A stretch of DNA of 17,145 nucleotides from CAZTHM01 sp041946825 (lineage in GTDB: Bacteria > Acidobacteriota > Terriglobia > UBA7540). The notes below the pieces were generated by a model, which was given only the letters and a program-made list of their open reading frames with translations, did no database searches and was not told the origin of the DNA. Shown here in pieces: positions 1 through 7,728 of the stretch. Position 1 is the stretch's first letter. Each line of letters starts with the position of its first letter. The stretch is from the NCBI GenBank assembly GCA_041946825.1, contig JBHGBD010000050.1, positions 1 to 17,145 of the forward strand, given 5' to 3'. The translations under genes and the position numbers were made by a program.

Positions 1-340
1 GCGAAGCTCTTGAACTGAAGTGGCATGGGCGACACCTCGCAAAAGGGGAGTTCAAGCGATTCGAAACCGCAGGGAGCGCCCTGGGGAGCGACGCCCAACG
101 GGGCGGCCTACGGCACAATCTCCCGCGATTCTACCATGGCGAAGATTAGGCGAATTTGGTTCCACAGGCGATCCGATTCATTACGCAGAAGATTCGGCCC
201 TTGACGTGGTCAGGGATGTGGACGAGTGTAGAAATCGCGTGCCGATCGCCTCTATTGCTCAAGTGTGGCGATGAGTCTCCCGGCCTAGCCAAGCTCGCGC
301 CATCCGATGGCCATCCTATGGAGGCGCGGCAGCTCAAATT
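1..340. other. Region downstream of drmC with no supportable gene
   Basis: This stretch lies after the drmC stop codon. Short open frames occur on both strands (for example 20-274 plus and 146-337 minus). Their translations are arginine- and serine-rich with no recognisable motif, and the minus-strand one has no visible ribosome site. A short GC hairpin (CGCCC at 92-96, GGGCG at 101-105, four-base loop) is present but has no T-run after it on either strand, so I do not call it a terminator. The region may hold the 3' end of a neighbouring gene or plain spacer. Confidence 0.5.
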
Positions 341-1072
341 CTACACTTCCTGCAACTCGCCGGATTCCAAAAGTGCATCAATCAGCCTGTCAATCGAAGC
401 AGGGAGCGTCCCGCCTCGAATGAGAACTCCGAGTTCCATGTTTCGCTCCAGCGCGGCTTCGGTGAGATTGGCGCTCGTGAGAAACGCGACTCGGGAATCG
501 GCCACCGCGGCCTTCACATGCATCAGGCCCGCGCGACCTTGCTCGTCACGAGGCCGTCGCTCCGGTGGCCAATGCAGCAGCGACGCCTGGGCTACCACGA
601 CAGGACCCAGCTGGCGACGCTGATGATCAATCTCCTGGTCACCGAACGACTCGCGATCGCCAAGCACGATCCGCAGTCCGACACCTCTCGCCAGTGCCTG
701 TTCCAGACCAATGACAAGTCGTGGCACCTGAAAGATGCCAAAGCTCGTGATGGTGACCCGGTGCCCCGCGCACTGGATCAGGTCAAACAGGACCTGCTCG
801 GTCCGGCGCCCTGGCACGGCGGCCGTCGATGGTCCGGTCCAAACCAACTCCGTTGTCGGAGTGGAACGCTTTGCAGCCAGGGCCACTTCCAACATCGGCG
901 CCAACTCGCCTTGTGCCTCAGGCCATCGCCGCAAGAAATCGTCTACCTTCGCCTGGTATCCGGGATTGGGCAACGCCAGCCTCGCACCCTTGCGGAGTTG
1001 AAGAACGAGCGATTCCACCAGAGTGCTGGGGAGTTCGTCCACCAACTTGAGACAAGCCTCCGCTGCCGTCAT
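341..1072 (-). CDS. drmC: DrmC, phospholipase D-fold protein of DISARM
   Basis: This 243-residue protein belongs to the phospholipase D/nuclease superfamily and fits DrmC, one of the three core DISARM proteins. Seen in the sequence: one HKD motif at residues 185-192 (H185, K187, D192, as HVKAAVAD), followed by the usual S200/N202 segment and a glutamate at 213 in the ERNMELGV stretch. The N-terminal 60 residues are helical and lack a motif. Only one HKD copy is present, so by family precedent an active site would need two subunits. It is the last gene of the operon. Its ATG overlaps the drmB stop as ATGA, and no Shine-Dalgarno sequence precedes it, which suggests translation by coupling to drmB. 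In the family DrmC is thought to act on DNA or to assist DrmAB, but its role is not firmly settled. The context with drmA and drmB makes the identification strong. Confidence 0.9.
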   Translation of the reverse strand: MTAAEACLKLVDELPSTLVESLVLQLRKGARLALPNPGYQAKVDDFLRRWPEAQGELAPMLEVALAAKRSTPTTELVWTGPSTAAVPGRRTEQVLFDLIQCAGHRVTITSFGIFQVPRLVIGLEQALARGVGLRIVLGDRESFGDQEIDHQRRQLGPVVVAQASLLHWPPERRPRDEQGRAGLMHVKAAVADSRVAFLTSANLTEAALERNMELGVLIRGGTLPASIDRLIDALLESGELQEV

Positions 1073-2871
1073 GATCGGAAGAAGGCGAACTCAGCCCGCT
1101 CCATCGTGGGCACGAGTACCGTCCGGTCCAGGTATCGATTGCCGCGCTCGCATGAGGTTTCAGGTAAGAAGAGGCACCCGTGACAAGCAGCGCCATGCAA
1201 CGAAAGAAACGCTTGCTCGGGCTGTGTTTCGGCACAGAGCGGGTCGGATGAGCAGATCTCGAGGCCCTCCAGGGCTTGATCCAAGTGTTGTTCCAAGACC
1301 GCTGTCTCGCCCAAGCTGACCAGTCCTCCCAGCGTTCCTTCACTGTCGGGCGCCGCAGTGTAGATGAGTATGCCTGCCATTGCCTCTTCATCGGCCGGTG
1401 TTGAGGAATAGATCCTCTCTTTCAGGCTGGCGGCGGCGTATCCGCACTCCACGGCGAACTGCCGGATCAATGCATGGGCGAGCGAATGGAGCAGAACGTA
1501 CCTCAAGCCCGGAAAGCCAAGCGATGGTTCCAGATTCCTTTGGGCTCTCCAATGCTGATGTGCCCGGAAAAACTGAGCCTCCAGCGTCCCAGATTCCGAA
1601 AGCCACTTCGATATCTGTTCCTCGGAAAGCCGCAGAAACAAGCCCTCACCCCTCACTTCCGCTGCTGGTACCCACTCCGCCGGACCGCGACGCAAGGGCG
1701 CCAACCTCGCCGGCGAATCGTCGCCCGCAGCTTCCAGTCGCGTGAATCCGACCAGTGCCTGTACCTCGCGCAAACGCTCGATAAGGACGACGCTCTCGAT
1801 CCACTTGGCATACTTGGCGGGCGGCGTCCCAATGCGCAGCCGGAGATTGGGGCTGTTTCTGGATGGATCGGGCGCGGAGAATAGCTTCCACTCCGGAATC
1901 TTTAGGTCCTTCGGCGTCATTGGGGCTGCACTGCTCGCATTTCGCAACTTGACGATCGCAGCCCAGATCTGGGCATCCGTGTATGGATCGTATCGGGGGT
2001 GCCCCTTGCGCAGGAGCTTGACGTCGCGTTCTGATTCGGCGTCCTCGAACAGCGAAGTCAGATCCTGCTCAACCAACTGCTCCAGCGGGTCCGCCGATGA
2101 TGGGATGGATAGAGCCGACAGAGTTCGCGAAAACCACATGTTGGTGGCTCCCAGTGTGATCGGCTGTGATGGGGCATGGCATTCCTCAAGCGGTGCAACC
2201 CTTAAGTGCGGATGACGGCCGCGGCAGCCTGGCAGCGCAGCGCGGCCGTCCTCGGAAAAAGCCGGCGCTAGGGGCTTGCGTGCTTGGCATGCCCGGCACA
2301 TCAGCATGACATCCGCAGCCTCCCCGCTCGCCCCCACGTCTCGCAACTCAAGCGGTCCCGGACACGCTCCCGGGGCACCGTGCAAGTACTCGTCCCACGG
2401 GAAATCGTCAATGTGGCCGTTCTCGCAAGCCACAAGGAACCGCGCCGGAACTGCCACCGCGCGCGCCAGCCGCGGGCAGTTCTTGTGTACGAAGCATGAG
2501 CGTTCCGGACGCAAAGCGTCGCCGCGAACCTCGAACAGCCCGGAGCGGATCGGCGCCAACAAACGGCACTGGGTGCATACGAGCCAGCGGGGAAACGCGG
2601 CCACCGGCACTCCTTCGGCCACGGGGTTCCGGAAGAGCGGACCCGTAGCGTCGTCGCGTATTGGAGCAGCTTTCAATTGGCGTACCTGCGGACCGAGCAC
2701 GTGGCGCACCACACGGAGTAAGCGGTCTTCCCGGATCTCCTCCATCTGTCCGGCGGGCCAATCGTCAAGACCCATCACCATTGCCGAAAACTGCGGCAAG
2801 TCGACCGCTGCGCCCACGCCGTAGGTGTAAATCAACTGCGTCGGCCGGACCGTCCCAACATCGACAATCAC
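1069..2871 (-). CDS. drmB: DrmB, DUF1998 domain protein of DISARM
   Basis: This 600-residue protein matches DrmB, the DUF1998 partner of the DrmA helicase. The C-terminal third carries the DUF1998 signature: LLHSLAHALI around 460-469, ECGY at 475-478, SLKERIY at 482-488, and the GILIYTAAPDSEGTLGGLV segment at 500-518. A cysteine cluster follows at C540, C546, C563, C566 and C574 and probably binds zinc. A second cysteine-rich region lies in the N-terminal half (C99, C102, C126, C132, C149, C192, C195, C216, C231). Published structural work on DISARM shows DrmA and DrmB forming a complex that binds single-stranded or 5'-overhang DNA. The start is GTG, overlapping the drmA stop as GTGA. A perfect eight-base Shine-Dalgarno (GGAGGTGA, 2876-2883) sits inside the end of drmA, so this start is well supported. 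Four bases overlap with drmC downstream. Confidence 0.94.
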   Translation of the reverse strand: MIVDVGTVRPTQLIYTYGVGAAVDLPQFSAMVMGLDDWPAGQMEEIREDRLLRVVRHVLGPQVRQLKAAPIRDDATGPLFRNPVAEGVPVAAFPRWLVCTQCRLLAPIRSGLFEVRGDALRPERSCFVHKNCPRLARAVAVPARFLVACENGHIDDFPWDEYLHGAPGACPGPLELRDVGASGEAADVMLMCRACQARKPLAPAFSEDGRAALPGCRGRHPHLRVAPLEECHAPSQPITLGATNMWFSRTLSALSIPSSADPLEQLVEQDLTSLFEDAESERDVKLLRKGHPRYDPYTDAQIWAAIVKLRNASSAAPMTPKDLKIPEWKLFSAPDPSRNSPNLRLRIGTPPAKYAKWIESVVLIERLREVQALVGFTRLEAAGDDSPARLAPLRRGPAEWVPAAEVRGEGLFLRLSEEQISKWLSESGTLEAQFFRAHQHWRAQRNLEPSLGFPGLRYVLLHSLAHALIRQFAVECGYAAASLKERIYSSTPADEEAMAGILIYTAAPDSEGTLGGLVSLGETAVLEQHLDQALEGLEICSSDPLCAETQPEQAFLSLHGAACHGCLFLPETSCERGNRYLDRTVLVPTMERAEFAFFRS

Positions 2872-5800
2872 TGGCTCACCTCCACACTATCCATCCCACG
2901 ATCGTCGAAAGTCAGCGCCGCTTCTGGTTCGACATCGCGCAAGGAATTCAACACGGTGAACTCTGTCCAGGATGCCGCCCCGGCCATCTGGAGCAACCCG
3001 ACTGTGACCCCGTCTCTGCCGTCGCTGTAGCCCAAGCGGGCGCCGCCTCGCATACGCACGGCGCGGTCCCGCCAGGCGTCGATCCGCTGCTGTAAAGCCG
3101 CCTGCACGAAGCTCTGGAGAGCTGCTCCGCCCGTGCCGGCCTCCGCTGCACGCACCGGCAGAGCAGCCAACGCCGCTTGCACCAGGGCGTGGGATGGCTG
3201 CATTTGCTGGGCGCTGTCATTGCGGTTGTAGTCGGCGCCAGCCTGACGAATCGCGCTCACCAGGACGCCAGTCAGCGCCCGGTCCATCGCCCCCGTTGAA
3301 TACGGAGTCACGCTGAGAGCCTCCACCTGCCTGTAGAAAGTGGCGTGATAGTGGCAGAAACCTTCAAAGTGCGAAAGGTCACGCGGCCGCGCCCAGTTGG
3401 CCACAGTGATGACGAGTCCTGGACTCGCGCGTCCGACCCGGCTTGTTGCCTGGATATATTCGGAGGTTGATTTCGGCTGGCCAGCCACGACCATAAGACC
3501 CAATCGTCCAACGTCGACGCCGACCGAGAGCATGTTCGTCGCCAGCAGTACGTCAATCGGAGGCTTCACTGGCTTCTGTCCGGGCGGCGGGAACTTGCAC
3601 TTCATTCGCTCCAGCACCTCGGGTATTTCGGTGGCAGATTTACGCGAAGTGAGTTCCTCCACTGCATGTGGCAACCGCAGTGTGCGCTTCTTCAACCCCC
3701 GCGCGTCTACCTGGGTGAGCCGCGATCGGACATCGTCGTCGACCAGCCGCCTCATGCCTCCCAACTCCCGCAGCGAACTGAAGTATCCCACCGTGGTGAG
3801 AAACGGATCGGCGGCCTCACTATACTTCTCATAGAGCGTCTGCCCGGCTGCAAGGACTGCCACATACACGCGAATCAACGCGCCCTTGAGCTTTCGACCA
3901 GGCGCGCAAACGCCGATGTACAGCCTTCCTGGCGCCGCCTCGCTTACAGGCAGCTCGCGGGAGAAGAAATTTGCGCCGGACTCCAAGCCCGGTGGAGGGA
4001 ACACCCGCACCTGCCGGTTGAAAAGAGCGGACACTTGGGCTTGGGCCCGCCGCACCGTTGCTGTCGAGGCGATCACCTTGGGCCGCACCTTCTTGCCGTC
4101 GACTTCCCACTTGGCAAGGTGGTCCACAGCGCCCTCGTAGATTCCCACAAGACTACCGAGCGGCCCGCTGATCAGATGCAGTTCGTCCTGAATGATGAGA
4201 TCGGGGGGACGCAACAGCGCATGGGGCCGTGTCGCAACAGCCGGGAACCTCCCCGCCGCCTGGTGGGAGTTGGTGTCTTCGAGTTCCGGCGAACGGAAAC
4301 CATGGCGCGGGCACCAGCCAGTAACCTGACCGAACAAGGTTTGGACTGGCCCCTGCCAGGCCATTTGCGCGAACTTGTCAACCGTTGCAATCAGCATGGC
4401 GGGAGGGCGCCGGTAGATCTCTTCATCCACCACCAATAGCGGTAGACCCTCGTCCGGAGATTTGCGCCTTGAGAACTCGCACTGCCCCAGAGAATCACCA
4501 CAGTAGATCAGTGTGCGCGCCCGTCCGGAGGGGTACGGTTCTACCGTGATGTGCTGGCCCGGGTCGATGTTCGCGCCGCACCAGGGGCAAGTTGGGAACT
4601 GGTGCGGGGAACCCACGCCAAAGACGGGCCTCCGCCCACTCCGCAACGCCTCTACAACTTCAGCCGATTGCGCGGTGCGGTTCGGCGTGGTCTTGCGGCC
4701 GACCCACAGGCCAAGCCGGAAGGGCGTTTCGCCCCAGCGGCCAGGGTCCGCCGACCGGATCTGCTCGCAGGCGCAGATGAGCGTCGCGGCACGCTGGAAC
4801 TGCTGGAGCGTCAACAACCGTAGGGTATAGCGCATCAGAACGGCCACACCGTTCTCGCCGTCGCGCCCTCCCATGTTCTTCTGGAGCCGCCGTATCGCCA
4901 TGGTGTAGGCCGCCAGTCCCAGATAGGCTTCCGTTTTGCCGCCGCCTGTTGGGAACCACAAGAGGTCGGCGCCGGCGAATGGCCCGGCTTCCCGGTCTGC
5001 GTGGCCCAAACTGGTCAGCCCAGGCAGGTTGATGAGGATGAACGCCAACTGAAAGGCGCGCCAACTGCGATTTCGTGGAACATCGACGTCAGCGATTTGC
5101 CGTGATGGTTCCGTCTTTCGCTCCTCGATCCAGACCGATCGAACGCGCTGCTGCCACATGGCGCGGTTGGCAAAACGAAAGGCCTCGCGCGCGTCAGCGT
5201 TTGATTCCAGCAGTGCGATCCCCTCGTCCATACGGTCCAGCACCTCACGAGCGCGGGAGACAACCTGTGCCGAAGCGTCAGTGTAGGACGCAAGGTCGGC
5301 TTCGGATGCCCGGCGCGCCTCCAGTTTCGAAATCCAGGCCGCGTATTCCTCCCTAAGCGGGCGTAATTTGGCTGCGAGTTCCTCGTCCGGCGCTTCCGCC
5401 AGTTCCTTCATGTCGGTAACAAGTCCCGGAACAGTCGATTGCTCAACGGAGCGCACGATTGCCCGCGGCATGGCCGCGGTGCGGATGAGAACCGCCTCGT
5501 CCGTTCGCCCTTCTGCCAATTCCCACTCGACGCCGATACCGTGCCCGCGGGCGAACTCCAATTCGCGCCGGTACAGCATCTCATTGGTGCGGTCCTCCAA
5601 GCGCGAGACGGCATCCAGTGTCGAGACGTGCATCTGCCCGGGCCGTCGCGCGAACCGGCCCTTTACGATGAGCTGCGCCTGAAAGAGCCAGTACATGTCG
5701 CGCGGGCGGTCCTCGGTCTGTTCATTACAAAGGAAGAGCGTGACGCTCCAATGCCCAGCGCGCCGCCGGATTCGGCCGCGTACCACCACCTGGGGCCACT

Positions 5801-6239
5801 CCGCCTCGGGCGCCCACGCTGGCAAATTGCCTTCCTTCAGAGTGATCGTCCGCGTTGCGCCACGCGGATAGCGTTTCCAGATAAGCTTCCCGTCAGCGTC
5901 CTGCTCCCGCAGGTACTGCCCCCACCGGGCCTCGACTTCGAAACCGGTCGCGGCGAGGTCCAGGCAGAAGCTCAGGCCGAAGGTGGAAGGCGCAACGCCT
6001 CGCTTGGCCGGCGTGGATGGCTCCGCAGTGCCTTCTTCGGGGTTGTCCTCCGAGGCGTCGGCCAGCTCCTCCAGCGGCTCTTCTTCGGCTTCGATCACCT
6101 TGCGGGGAGCGAGCATGCCAAGCAGGTAACGGTTGCGGACGCTCTGTTCGGTGACAATCTCCTGTTCGCCGCCGGCGGGGCCCAGCAGGTCGCGGCGGAT
6201 CAGATCGAAGAATTCTTCGCGCATCGCTGACGTGGCCAT
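2868..6239 (-). CDS. drmA: DrmA, large superfamily 2 helicase of DISARM
   Basis: This 1123-residue protein is the DISARM core helicase. Motifs seen in order: Walker A FPTGGGKTEAY at 429-439 (K435), Walker B QDELHLI at 684-690, motif III-like ASTATVRRA at 724-732, a C-terminal helicase lobe with LLATNMLSVGVDVGRLGL at 898-915, and motif VI QATSRVGRA at 930-938. A four-cysteine set (C551, C554, C580, C587) is inserted between the Walker motifs and may bind zinc. The N-terminal 400 residues lack helicase motifs and include a strongly acidic segment at 50-74. By family knowledge DrmA works with DrmB to recognise incoming DNA with free ends and couples ATP hydrolysis to defence. The ATG lies nine bases after the higA stop. 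The Shine-Dalgarno AGGAGGA is within the last higA codons, with a rather long 13-base spacer. The next in-frame ATG is five codons in, so small start uncertainty remains. Confidence 0.95.
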   Translation of the reverse strand: MATSAMREEFFDLIRRDLLGPAGGEQEIVTEQSVRNRYLLGMLAPRKVIEAEEEPLEELADASEDNPEEGTAEPSTPAKRGVAPSTFGLSFCLDLAATGFEVEARWGQYLREQDADGKLIWKRYPRGATRTITLKEGNLPAWAPEAEWPQVVVRGRIRRRAGHWSVTLFLCNEQTEDRPRDMYWLFQAQLIVKGRFARRPGQMHVSTLDAVSRLEDRTNEMLYRRELEFARGHGIGVEWELAEGRTDEAVLIRTAAMPRAIVRSVEQSTVPGLVTDMKELAEAPDEELAAKLRPLREEYAAWISKLEARRASEADLASYTDASAQVVSRAREVLDRMDEGIALLESNADAREAFRFANRAMWQQRVRSVWIEERKTEPSRQIADVDVPRNRSWRAFQLAFILINLPGLTSLGHADREAGPFAGADLLWFPTGGGKTEAYLGLAAYTMAIRRLQKNMGGRDGENGVAVLMRYTLRLLTLQQFQRAATLICACEQIRSADPGRWGETPFRLGLWVGRKTTPNRTAQSAEVVEALRSGRRPVFGVGSPHQFPTCPWCGANIDPGQHITVEPYPSGRARTLIYCGDSLGQCEFSRRKSPDEGLPLLVVDEEIYRRPPAMLIATVDKFAQMAWQGPVQTLFGQVTGWCPRHGFRSPELEDTNSHQAAGRFPAVATRPHALLRPPDLIIQDELHLISGPLGSLVGIYEGAVDHLAKWEVDGKKVRPKVIASTATVRRAQAQVSALFNRQVRVFPPPGLESGANFFSRELPVSEAAPGRLYIGVCAPGRKLKGALIRVYVAVLAAGQTLYEKYSEAADPFLTTVGYFSSLRELGGMRRLVDDDVRSRLTQVDARGLKKRTLRLPHAVEELTSRKSATEIPEVLERMKCKFPPPGQKPVKPPIDVLLATNMLSVGVDVGRLGLMVVAGQPKSTSEYIQATSRVGRASPGLVITVANWARPRDLSHFEGFCHYHATFYRQVEALSVTPYSTGAMDRALTGVLVSAIRQAGADYNRNDSAQQMQPSHALVQAALAALPVRAAEAGTGGAALQSFVQAALQQRIDAWRDRAVRMRGGARLGYSDGRDGVTVGLLQMAGAASWTEFTVLNSLRDVEPEAALTFDDRGMDSVEVSQ
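2876..2883 (-). promoter_or_regulatory. Ribosome binding site of drmB inside the end of drmA
   Basis: On the minus strand this reads GGAGGTGA, fully complementary to the 3' end of 16S rRNA, four bases before the GTG codon counted from its 3' edge (seven from GGAGG). It decides the unusual GTG start of drmB and indicates efficient translation of drmB relative to its upstream neighbour. Confidence 0.8.
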
Positions 6240-6248
6240 GGCCGCTCG

Positions 6249-7340
6249 TTATTCCTCCTGCTTAAACCGCAGCTTCACCTTCAATCCATTCAAATGAGTC
6301 CATGGAAGAATGCGCTCGTGCTGCAAGCGTCCGACCAAAACGCCGGGGGCGATGCCCAACTTGTTGGCCCACGCCCGGACCTGCGCGGCGCTTCGAGGGC
6401 GAGTGGCCACAATCTTCCGCCACTCGGCCGGCGGGATCAGGGTGTCCCTGGCGAACCGGTTTGCTTCCTCCTCGTGCTCATCGGCGTCCTGGCCAAACTC
6501 CACATAAATCGCTTTCTTGGGGTGCAGCAGAATGTGCGCCGCTTCATGGAAGAAGGTGAACCAGAACTGATCATCGCTCTTGCCGCGCAGGCTGAGTTGC
6601 AGAATCGCCTTGTCGGCGCTTACCCATTGCGTCACCCCCCACGCACGCGCGCCGGGAATCTCCGGCACGAACACCAATGCGACGCCGGATTCGGCGCACT
6701 CCTCCTGCATCTTCGGCGCGGCGTCAGGCGGGGATTCTGCGCACAGTTTTCGAATCTCACGGAGAGCCTGCCGGAATCTGCTCTCCTTGTAAGGGGTGCA
6801 CGTGATCCTCTGGGCCTGAAGCTCCCCTAGCCGCAGCCAGGCCAACAACGCATATTGATCCACTTCGTGCGCGAGGGACTGCCGGAAAGCCAAACATCGT
6901 TCCTCACCGATGTGCGAAAGCGCATCGAACGAGGCGACGCCGAAGAAGTTGAGCAGCTCGCGCAGACGGGAGACGCGATCAGCCTCCCGAGAGAGAACTC
7001 CTTGTTTCACCAGAGCCTTGACGGGCAGACGGTCCAGCCACTCTTGCTGATTCGCCAGTCGCTCTGCCTCCTCCTGCCGAGCGAGCGCCTGACGGTAATT
7101 GGCTTCCGCGCTGGCCCAGAACCGCGCCGGAACGCCGAGCACTCTTTCCAACTGCATCGCGGTTTCGGGGAGCAGCGGCGCCTTGCCTTTGATGATCTCG
7201 TTGACGGTCTTCTTGGTGCGTCCAATCCGCTCAGCCAGCTCCGCCTGGGACATGCCGATCTCCTGGAGCTTTTCCTCGAGCATCTCGCCGGGCGGCGTGA
7301 CGGAATCCGGCTCGTATGCGTATGTCAGGTGGCTACCCAT
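6249..7340 (-). CDS. higA: HigA-type antitoxin with XRE DNA-binding and ImmA/IrrE metallopeptidase domains
   Basis: This 363-residue protein has an N-terminal XRE/HigA helix-turn-helix (about residues 17-75, with GMSQAELAERIGRTKKTVNEI as recognition region, shown here in part). Its C-terminal half resembles ImmA/IrrE (M78-like) peptidases: zinc motif HEAAH at 265-269 in FTFFHEAAHILLHP, then a glutamate-rich helix at 288-299 that should supply the third ligand. It lies directly after a RelE/HigB-like toxin, in the toxin-first order typical of higBA. The expected role is to bind and neutralise HigB and to repress the operon. In related ImmA-type proteins the peptidase cleaves a repressor after a stress signal; whether this protein cuts anything is unknown. 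The ATG at 7338-7340 overlaps the higB stop by eight bases, and GAGG precedes it by six bases. At 363 residues it is much longer than minimal HigA (about 100), but this domain fusion is a known family architecture. Confidence 0.88.
   Translation of the reverse strand: MGSHLTYAYEPDSVTPPGEMLEEKLQEIGMSQAELAERIGRTKKTVNEIIKGKAPLLPETAMQLERVLGVPARFWASAEANYRQALARQEEAERLANQQEWLDRLPVKALVKQGVLSREADRVSRLRELLNFFGVASFDALSHIGEERCLAFRQSLAHEVDQYALLAWLRLGELQAQRITCTPYKESRFRQALREIRKLCAESPPDAAPKMQEECAESGVALVFVPEIPGARAWGVTQWVSADKAILQLSLRGKSDDQFWFTFFHEAAHILLHPKKAIYVEFGQDADEHEEEANRFARDTLIPPAEWRKIVATRPRSAAQVRAWANKLGIAPGVLVGRLQHERILPWTHLNGLKVKLRFKQEE
6253..6259 (-). promoter_or_regulatory. Ribosome binding site of drmA embedded in the higA 3' end
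   Basis: The minus strand reads AGGAGGA across the final Gln-Glu-Glu codons of higA, 13 bases before the drmA ATG. It is the only good Shine-Dalgarno near drmA, so translation of drmA depends on sequence belonging to the antitoxin gene. Confidence 0.65.
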
Positions 7341-7668
7341 GGGTGTCCTCGATTTCTAATACCAAGACGGCTGTGATCTGGTTCCAGTCCATACCGCCAT
7401 CCGCTTTTCGGGGGACCGGGTTGTGGTCCGGCGCGAAAATCAGCCGGTACGGGCCGTCCAGATCCAGCGAGAGCTGTCCGGCCCGGTCCCCGCTCAACTC
7501 GTGCAGGCGGCCTGGCATATGGCGCAAGTCTTCTAGCACGGCGGCGGCGTGCAGCGCGTCCAGCCGCAGGCGGATGCGCCTGGCGCGATGCTCGCCGTGC
7601 GTTTTCCGCAGGAGTCCGAGGTTGTTTGCTTCCTTGGCGAGCTTCCTGGACTGAAAGCGGATTTCCAA
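7333..7668 (-). CDS. higB: HigB/RelE-like toxin
   Basis: This 111-residue protein belongs to the RelE/ParE superfamily, closest in style to HigB toxins, which are ribosome-dependent mRNA endonucleases. Seen: RLHELSGDRAGQLSLDL at 54-70 and PYRLIF at 73-78, the core strands of the family, then a DW..IT.VLVLEIEDTH pattern at 94-110 that is typical of HigB homologues paired with ImmA-domain antitoxins. The start is a TTG codon at 7666-7668. Shine-Dalgarno AGGAG (7675-7679) lies six bases before it, and no ATG gives a better reading of this frame. It overlaps higA by eight bases. It sits 60 bases after drmMI, the only real gap in the operon, so the pair may have its own promoter as well as readthrough. 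Catalytic competence cannot be judged from sequence alone. Confidence 0.87.
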   Translation of the reverse strand: MEIRFQSRKLAKEANNLGLLRKTHGEHRARRIRLRLDALHAAAVLEDLRHMPGRLHELSGDRAGQLSLDLDGPYRLIFAPDHNPVPRKADGGMDWNQITAVLVLEIEDTHG

Positions 7669-7728
7669 ACCGGACTCCTGTCCACAATATCGTTTACGTA
7701 TCAGGTTAACACGAGTGGATTCAGACAG
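7669..7728 (-). promoter_or_regulatory. drmMI-higB gap, possible higBA promoter and operator
   Basis: This 60-base gap is AT-richer than its surroundings and is the only break in the drm operon. It contains the higB Shine-Dalgarno (7675-7679) and, around 7685-7703, the AT-rich string ATACGTAAACGATAT on the minus strand, an imperfect inverted repeat with central TACGTA. HigA-type proteins usually repress their own operon by binding such sites. I could not find well-spaced -35/-10 boxes, so a promoter here is inferred from the gap and the family, not read directly. Confidence 0.35.

Noticed and set aside
92..105. Short GC hairpin as a terminator for the drm operon
   Set aside because: The stem is only five base pairs, no T-run follows, and it lies over 230 bases past drmC.
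5439..6230. 263-codon open frame on the plus strand
   Set aside because: It is antisense to the drmA N-terminal region, and its sequence has no recognisable domain.
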